From an uncultured Clostridia bacterium (GTDB taxonomy: Bacteria; Bacillota; Clostridia; TANB77; CAG-508): a stretch of 38,929 bases of DNA. The DNA lies in the NCBI GenBank assembly GCA_947649935.1, contig CANSTR010000015.1, forward strand, positions 1 through 38,929, in the 5' to 3' direction. The notes under the pieces were generated by a model, which was not told the origin of the DNA, did no database searches, and saw only the letters and a list, made by a program, of their open reading frames with translations. Made by a program: the position numbers and the translations under genes. Shown in pieces: positions 35,059 through 38,929 of the stretch. Position 1 is the first letter of the stretch. Every line of letters begins with the position of its first letter.

Positions 35059-35087
35059 TTGCAATAGAAACAAAAATGTGCTAAAAT
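35059..35087 (+). promoter_or_regulatory. Promoter of the coiled-coil gene
   Basis: TTGCAA (35059-35064), 17 nt, TAAAAT (35082-35087), then GGGAGGAGG before ATG 35126. Confidence 0.65.
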
Positions 35088-35125
35088 CATTTCAATCAAA
35101 ATAAGCAGGGAGGAGGTGTAAAAAT

Positions 35126-35722
35126 ATGGAAGAAGTTTTGTTAAAAATGAATCAGCTAGAAAGTATCATTTTGAATGCAAAAGATGAACTTGAGCAAAGA
35201 ATTGAAGAGTTGCGTCAAGACAATCAAATACAACATAAGGAAATCCAAGAAGAAACGAAAAGACAGATTGAGGAATTGCGTCAGGACAATCAAATGCAAC
35301 ATAAGGAAGTCCAAGAAGAGACGAAAAGACAGATTGAGGAATTGCGTCAGGACAATCAAATACAACATAAGGAAATCCAAGAAGAAACGAAAAGACAGAT
35401 TGAGGAGTTGCGTCAAGAAAATCAAGTGCAACATAAGGAAATCCAAGAAGAAACAAAAAGTCAAATTGAAGAATTGCGCCAAGGAAATGCAGAACAACAT
35501 AAGCAGCTGTATCTCCAAATATGCGGAAAAATGATTTTAGAAAATACGAAATTAGAAAGAAAAATTAAAAAAGAATTGCAAAATCAGTTTGCTATGGGGA
35601 AAATGAAAAATGTTGAAAAAGTTAGAAAACTGAACGATTTAGATAGCAGAGTTGAGAAAAATGAATCGGATATTATGTTGTGTCAAAGTGAAATTTCTGA
35701 ATTAAAGAAAAGTATAGTGTAA
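35126..35722 (+). CDS. Coiled-coil protein with 22-residue repeats
   Basis: No family recognised. The 198-residue protein is almost wholly helical and charged. Residues 25-127 are four complete and one partial repeats of 22 residues, consensus QIEELRQDNQIQHKEIQEET, encoded by a 66-bp DNA repeat. Twenty-two is two hendecads, so the coil should have little supercoil or a slight right-handed one rather than a plain heptad coil. The C-terminal third (ENTKLERKIKKELQNQF, LNDLDSRVEKNESDIMLC) is a second, non-repeated coiled coil. It has no signal peptide or membrane helix. It has its own promoter and a very strong GGGAGGAGG site, so is probably well expressed. A scaffold or DNA-associated role is possible but unsupported. 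Confidence 0.75.
   Translation: MEEVLLKMNQLESIILNAKDELEQRIEELRQDNQIQHKEIQEETKRQIEELRQDNQMQHKEVQEETKRQIEELRQDNQIQHKEIQEETKRQIEELRQENQVQHKEIQEETKSQIEELRQGNAEQHKQLYLQICGKMILENTKLERKIKKELQNQFAMGKMKNVEKVRKLNDLDSRVEKNESDIMLCQSEISELKKSIV
35198..35506 (+). repeat. 66-bp coding tandem repeat
   Basis: Units begin at 35198, 35264, 35330, 35396 and 35462 (last one partial). Units 2 and 3 are nearly identical in DNA, indicating recent duplication. Confidence 0.9.
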
Positions 35723-35752
35723 TTTTAATTCGATACTTTTGTTTATCAAACA

Positions 35753-35805
35753 AAGAGAGCAGATATATTATTTTTGGGAAAGAAAAGTAATATATCTGCT
35801 CTCTT
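35753..35805. terminator. 18-bp perfect inverted repeat after the coiled-coil gene
   Basis: Left arm 35753-35770 and right arm 35788-35805 are exact complements (AAGAGAGCAGATATATTA and its complement) around a 17-nt loop. No T-run follows on the plus strand, so it is a likely but atypical terminator. Confidence 0.6.
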
Positions 35806-35824
35806 AAAAATTTGTAAAAGCCTA

Positions 35825-35853
35825 TTGTAAAATTTTCAAATTAGCGATATAAT
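35825..35853 (+). promoter_or_regulatory. Promoter of the GT51-metK pair
   Basis: TTGTAA (35825-35830), 17 nt, TATAAT (35848-35853), 23 nt before the start. Confidence 0.7.
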
Positions 35854-35876
35854 AAATCATACAAAAGGAGTAATGA

Positions 35877-36575
35877 ATGAAACTACTAAAGAAATTATTA
35901 TTTTTGCTATTGATTGTGATAATTGGAATTTCTGCATATTTTGTGAAACAAGGATATGATTTGTACAAGCAAGCGATTGATGAAATGAGTGTGGAAGAAA
36001 AAGTACAGGAAATTCAAGCTATTGAGAATTATGCAAAATATGATGAATTACCACAAGATTACATAAATGCAGTGATTAGTGTAGAAGATAAGCGATTTTT
36101 CAAACATTGTGGGATTGACGTGATTAGTATTTCGAGAGCACTCTTGATTGATATAAAAGAAGGAAAATTTGAAGAGGGCGGCAGTACGATTACACAGCAA
36201 CTTGCCAAAAATGTTTATTTTACGCAGGAAAAAAAGATAACCAGAAAAATTGCCGAAGTTTTTATGGCTTTTGAAATCGAGAAAAAATGTACCAAAGAGC
36301 AGATTTTTGAGATGTATGTCAATACCTCCTATTTTGGAGATGGTTATTATTGCGTGAAAGATGCAGCCAAAGGATATTTCGAGAAATTACCAATAGAGAT
36401 GAATTTGTATGAATGTACGTTATTGGCAGGAATTCCGAATGCACCATCTGTCTATGCACCAACGAAAAATCCAGAATTGGCAAGGCAAAGACAAGCTCAA
36501 GTTATCAGAAAAATGGTGAAACAGGGTTATTTGACAAAAGAAAAAGCAAATGAAATTATTTTAGTACAGGAATAA
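35877..36575 (+). CDS. Monofunctional peptidoglycan glycosyltransferase (GT51)
   Basis: Polymerises lipid II into glycan strands at the outer face of the membrane. 232 residues: one N-terminal membrane helix (LLFLLLIVIIGISAYF), then a single GT51 domain. Signature blocks are AVISVEDKRFFKHCGID with the catalytic Glu70, GGSTITQQLAKN, RKIAEVFMAFEIEKK with the second conserved Glu, and the ILEMY-like IFEMYVNTSYFG. There is no transpeptidase domain, so it is MtgA-like rather than a class A PBP. AAAGGAG precedes ATG 35877. It lies 21 nt before metK, and the pair share the upstream promoter. Confidence 0.92.
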   Translation: MKLLKKLLFLLLIVIIGISAYFVKQGYDLYKQAIDEMSVEEKVQEIQAIENYAKYDELPQDYINAVISVEDKRFFKHCGIDVISISRALLIDIKEGKFEEGGSTITQQLAKNVYFTQEKKITRKIAEVFMAFEIEKKCTKEQIFEMYVNTSYFGDGYYCVKDAAKGYFEKLPIEMNLYECTLLAGIPNAPSVYAPTKNPELARQRQAQVIRKMVKQGYLTKEKANEIILVQE

Positions 36576-36596
36576 GTGGTAAAGGAAGGAGAAATT

Positions 36597-37739
36597 ATGA
36601 GAAAATTATTTACATCAGAAAGTGTAACAGAGGGGCATCCAGATAAATTGTGTGATTTTATTTCAGACAGTGTGTTGGACAGTTTTTTGGAGAAAGATGC
36701 CAATGCAAGAGTGGCTTGCGAAACAGTCGCAGGAAAAGGGCAAATTTTGTTGACAGGGGAAATTTCTTCCACAGCAGAAGTGGATTTGGAAAAAGTTGTT
36801 AGAAATGCAATCCAAGAAATTGGATATCATGATGAAAATCTCGATATCGATTATGAAACTTGCAAAGTTTTGATTAACATTTCGAAACAGTCGCCAGATA
36901 TTGCGTTGGGAGTGGATAAGTCATACGAAGATAAAGAAGGGGAAAAAGTTGAGTCGGAAGGCGCAGGAGACCAAGGCATGATGTTTGGTTTCGCGACAGA
37001 TGAAACAGAAGATTTTATGCCAATGCCGATTTATCTAGCACATAAGTTGTCAAAAAGATTGACAGATGTGCGTAAACAAGGCATTCTTGATTACATACGT
37101 CCAGATGGAAAAGTGCAAGTAACCGTTGAGTATGACGAGGACAAACCAGTTCGAATTGATACAATCGTTGTTTCAACGCAACATACGCAAGATATTGATT
37201 TGGAGATTTTGAAAAAAGATATCCAGGAAAAAGTCATTCAAGCGGTTGTGCCACAAGAACTTTTGGATGAAGCTACCAAATATTACATCAACCCAACTGG
37301 GCGATTTGTCATTGGTGGACCTTTGGGCGACAGCGGTTTGACAGGAAGAAAAATTATTGTGGATACGTATGGCGGTTATAGTCGTCATGGTGGAGGCGCC
37401 TTTTCGGGAAAAGACCCAACCAAAGTGGACCGTTCGGCATGTTATATGGCAAGATGGTTGGCCAAAAATATTGTGGCAAATGGGTATGCTAAAAAATGTG
37501 AAATCCAGCTTTCGTACGCCATTGGAGTTGCCAAGCCAGTTTCGATTTTTGTCGATACTTTTGGAACTGGAATCATTCCAGAAGAAGAAATTGTACAAAA
37601 AATCGAGAAGAAATTCGATTTAACGCCAAGAGGAATCATTCAACAACTTGATTTGCGTAAACCAATTTACAGAAAAACGACTAATTATGGGCATTTTGGA
37701 AAAAAAGATTTGCCTTGGGAACAAATCATCAATATGTAG
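36597..37739 (+). CDS. metK: S-adenosylmethionine synthetase
   Basis: Makes S-adenosylmethionine from methionine and ATP. 380 residues, close to the family norm. Motifs: [26 protein letters not shown]-equivalent [36 protein letters not shown] and [20 protein letters not shown] 36597 is chosen with AAGGAGA just upstream; the in-frame GTG at 36576 abuts the previous stop and lacks a site. No SAM riboswitch is visible; the gene is read from the GT51 promoter. Its stop codon TAG belongs to the head of the following GTAGAGG repeat. Confidence 0.97.
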   Translation: MRKLFTSESVTEGHPDKLCDFISDSVLDSFLEKDANARVACETVAGKGQILLTGEISSTAEVDLEKVVRNAIQEIGYHDENLDIDYETCKVLINISKQSPDIALGVDKSYEDKEGEKVESEGAGDQGMMFGFATDETEDFMPMPIYLAHKLSKRLTDVRKQGILDYIRPDGKVQVTVEYDEDKPVRIDTIVVSTQHTQDIDLEILKKDIQEKVIQAVVPQELLDEATKYYINPTGRFVIGGPLGDSGLTGRKIIVDTYGGYSRHGGGAFSGKDPTKVDRSACYMARWLAKNIVANGYAKKCEIQLSYAIGVAKPVSIFVDTFGTGIIPEEEIVQKIEKKFDLTPRGIIQQLDLRKPIYRKTTNYGHFGKKDLPWEQIINM

Positions 37740-37812
37740 AGGCGACTATCAGTCGTCCGCCATATAAAAAACGTATCGGTATCGTTCACGGGCGATTAAT
37801 AATCGCCCCTAC
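37736..37812. mobile_element. Second MITE-like inverted pair of GTAGGGG palindromes, supplying the metK stop
   Basis: Left unit 37736-37760 (GTAGAGG head, stem GGCGACT/AGTCGTC, tail CCGC) and inverted right unit 37789-37812 (stem GGGCGATT/AATCGCCC, ending CCCCTAC) flank a 28-bp core. It has the same layout as the block at 13435-13580 but a different, shorter core. TAG at 37737-37739 ends metK. Confidence 0.65.
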
Positions 37813-37890
37813 AAAAAAACAAAATTTAGGAATATTTTTCACAAAAAAACAGATACTACCAATATAAAAAACGAAAGGAATTGATTTTAT

Positions 37891-38727
37891 ATGGGTAGAA
37901 GAGATTTTTTTGAACAAGAAAAAAAGAGAAAAATGATTACCACATTTGCGTTAGCAATTGGCTTGTCAGTGGTTGTGTTTGTAACGATTTTTGTGATGTA
38001 TACGAAAAAGTTAAATGATGAGGCGGAGGCGAATTTGTTAGCTTTATCGCAACAAGAGGAAAATGTTGTTCCCAATGAAGAATTGCAGGAAACCAGTTAT
38101 TCGAAGGATAAAACGGTTCCAGATAACAGTACAACCAACACGACGAATACATCTGTTGAAGTAGAAGTGGATCAACCAAGAAACAATACGACTGTGGTAA
38201 AAACGCCAGAAAATAAGGAGCCAGTTAGTCCTGTTGTGAAAGAGGATGAAAAAGCGGAAACAACAAAAACAGAAGAAAGTGCCGAAAAGACTCCAGAAGA
38301 GGCGACAAAACCAGAGCAAGAATTGGCATTTCAAGCACCAATAGCGGGGGAAATCACCAAAGATTTTGCCATGGATACATTGCTTTATTCTGAGACATTA
38401 GATGAATGGTGCACGCACAGCGGAATTGACATCAAAGCAGATAAAGCAGCAGTTGTAATAGCAGCGGAATCTGGTAAAGTTGAAAGTATCAAAAATGACC
38501 CACGTTATGGTTTGACAGTGATTATTTCGCATGGAAATGGTTTTAAAACAATTTATTCGAATTTATTGACAGCAGAATTCGTCAAAGAAGGCGAAGAAGT
38601 GGAAAAGGGACAAACTATTGCAACGGTCGGAGAAACAGCAAGTTTTGAAGTGGCAGATGATACACATTTGCATTTTGAAATGACTAAAGATGGAATTGCG
38701 GTGAATCCAACGATTTATTTTAAATAG
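37891..38727 (+). CDS. SpoIIQ-like M23 (LytM) family membrane protein
   Basis: A 278-residue protein with a short cytoplasmic head, one membrane helix (about 16-37; ITTFALAIGLSVVVFVTIFV), a Glu/Thr/Pro-rich linker (about 45-145) and a C-terminal LytM domain. In that domain HSGID (about 175-179) and HLHFE (about 258-262) preserve the zinc-site His and Asp residues of M23 endopeptidases, so it may be active. The combination of single-helix anchor, linker and the FAMDTLLYSETLDEWCTHSG block is like clostridial SpoIIQ, the forespore half of the engulfment-stage channel. The partner spoIIIA operon is not in the window, so a general wall hydrolase remains possible. Ribosome site AAAGGA precedes ATG 37891. 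Confidence 0.8.
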   Translation: MGRRDFFEQEKKRKMITTFALAIGLSVVVFVTIFVMYTKKLNDEAEANLLALSQQEENVVPNEELQETSYSKDKTVPDNSTTNTTNTSVEVEVDQPRNNTTVVKTPENKEPVSPVVKEDEKAETTKTEESAEKTPEEATKPEQELAFQAPIAGEITKDFAMDTLLYSETLDEWCTHSGIDIKADKAAVVIAAESGKVESIKNDPRYGLTVIISHGNGFKTIYSNLLTAEFVKEGEEVEKGQTIATVGETASFEVADDTHLHFEMTKDGIAVNPTIYFK

Positions 38728-38742
38728 AAACTTTTAATAAAA

Positions 38743-38776
38743 AATAGAGGAAAATTTGAATTTCCTCTATTTTTTA
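38743..38776 (+). terminator. Terminator of the SpoIIQ-like gene
   Basis: Stem AATAGAGGAAA (38743-38753)/TTTCCTCTATT (38761-38771), 7-nt loop, then a T-run. Confidence 0.88.
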
Positions 38777-38832
38777 TGTGTATATTACAAAACAGTAACA
38801 ATATTAAATTTGTGTAACATTGATAAAAATGA

Positions 38833-38861
38833 TTGACAAGAGTAGACACAAATGCTAAAAT
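38833..38861 (+). promoter_or_regulatory. Promoter of the gene at the window end
   Basis: TTGACA (38833-38838), 17 nt, TAAAAT (38856-38861), 49 nt before the start. Confidence 0.6.
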
Positions 38862-38909
38862 AATTATGTTAAATATAATATAATAATTAACGAAAAATGG
38901 GAGGTAAAA

Positions 38910-38929
38910 ATGAGAAAGTCAAAAAACGT
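38910..38929 (+). CDS. Start of a truncated gene
   Basis: GGGAGG (38899-38904) then ATG 38910 and codons MRKSKN before the window ends. The basic start could be a signal peptide or cytoplasmic tail, but the product cannot be named. Confidence 0.5.

Noticed and set aside
35156..35518. Long minus-strand open frames opposite the coiled-coil gene, with repeated hydrophobic motifs
   Set aside because: They are the mirror of the 66-bp coding repeat, with no minus-strand ribosome site or promoter; the plus frame has both.
36576..36596. GTG start extending metK by seven codons
   Set aside because: The segment contains the AAGGAGA ribosome site for ATG 36597, where the conserved N-terminus begins.
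1..38929. tRNA, rRNA, T-box or SAM riboswitch
   Set aside because: No T-loop/CCA-like tRNA ends, rRNA segments, T-box core or SAM-riboswitch helices were seen in the intergenic regions, including upstream of metK. Very divergent structures could be missed by eye.

Overview
The window is a low-G+C, gene-dense stretch of chromosome that reads as a Gram-positive Firmicute of the class Clostridia, probably an anaerobic, possibly spore-forming, gut-type lineage. The support is a PolC-type replicative polymerase, a class III fructose-1,6-bisphosphatase, the pyrH-frr-uppS-cdsA-rseP-polC order, strong AGGAGG-type ribosome sites, several TTG starts, and two sporulation-flavoured envelope proteins (a SpoVD/PBP2x-like transpeptidase with PASTA domains and a SpoIIQ-like M23 protein). 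Species assignment is inference. No rRNA, tRNA, CRISPR array, insertion sequence or prophage is visible.

Layout. 1-1120: end of a repeat-rich InlB-type surface protein. 1384-7140: HD hydrolase, PASTA transpeptidase, dapF, class III fbp. 7352-11893: secreted glucosaminidase with seven C-terminal repeats, LTA-synthase-like membrane sulfatase and dtd, closely spaced. 11984-21924: pyrH, frr, uppS, cdsA, rseP, a zinc-ribbon membrane protein, an alpha/beta hydrolase and polC; dxr, ispG and proS, common in this cluster elsewhere, are not here. 22146-27165: DUF1294 protein, patatin-like lipase, S66 carboxypeptidase, VanW protein, LacX-like epimerase. 27194-30841: a minus-strand SDR/C-terminal-domain fusion divergent from pyruvate kinase, then a minus-strand membrane J-domain protein. 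30952-38727: miaB, mutS, a coiled-coil protein with a 66-bp coding minisatellite, a monofunctional glycosyltransferase, metK, a SpoIIQ-like protein; a further gene starts at 38910.

Many genes build or remodel the cell wall (PBP, dapF, uppS, GT51, glucosaminidase, LtaS-like, S66 peptidase, VanW, M23); the rest are information processing and central carbon metabolism.

The most unusual material is between genes. First, about fifteen copies of a ~25-nt palindrome share a GTAGGG-type head and a C-rich tail, while the stem sequence differs from copy to copy yet stays self-complementary. Two pairs are arranged as inverted repeats around a short core, and copies sit directly against stop codons, supplying the TAG of polC and of metK. 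Second, a promoter module occurs three times: a TGTCAA-S-TTGACA dyad covering the -35 box, exactly 17 nt, then TATAAT. In two copies an 11-bp hairpin of differing sequence plus T-run begins close to the expected +1. No transposase that could move either family is present in the window. Other points of interest are an SDR whose catalytic Lys is Gln, a pyruvate kinase with Lys in the potassium-site motif, and a probable frameshift in the mutS tail.
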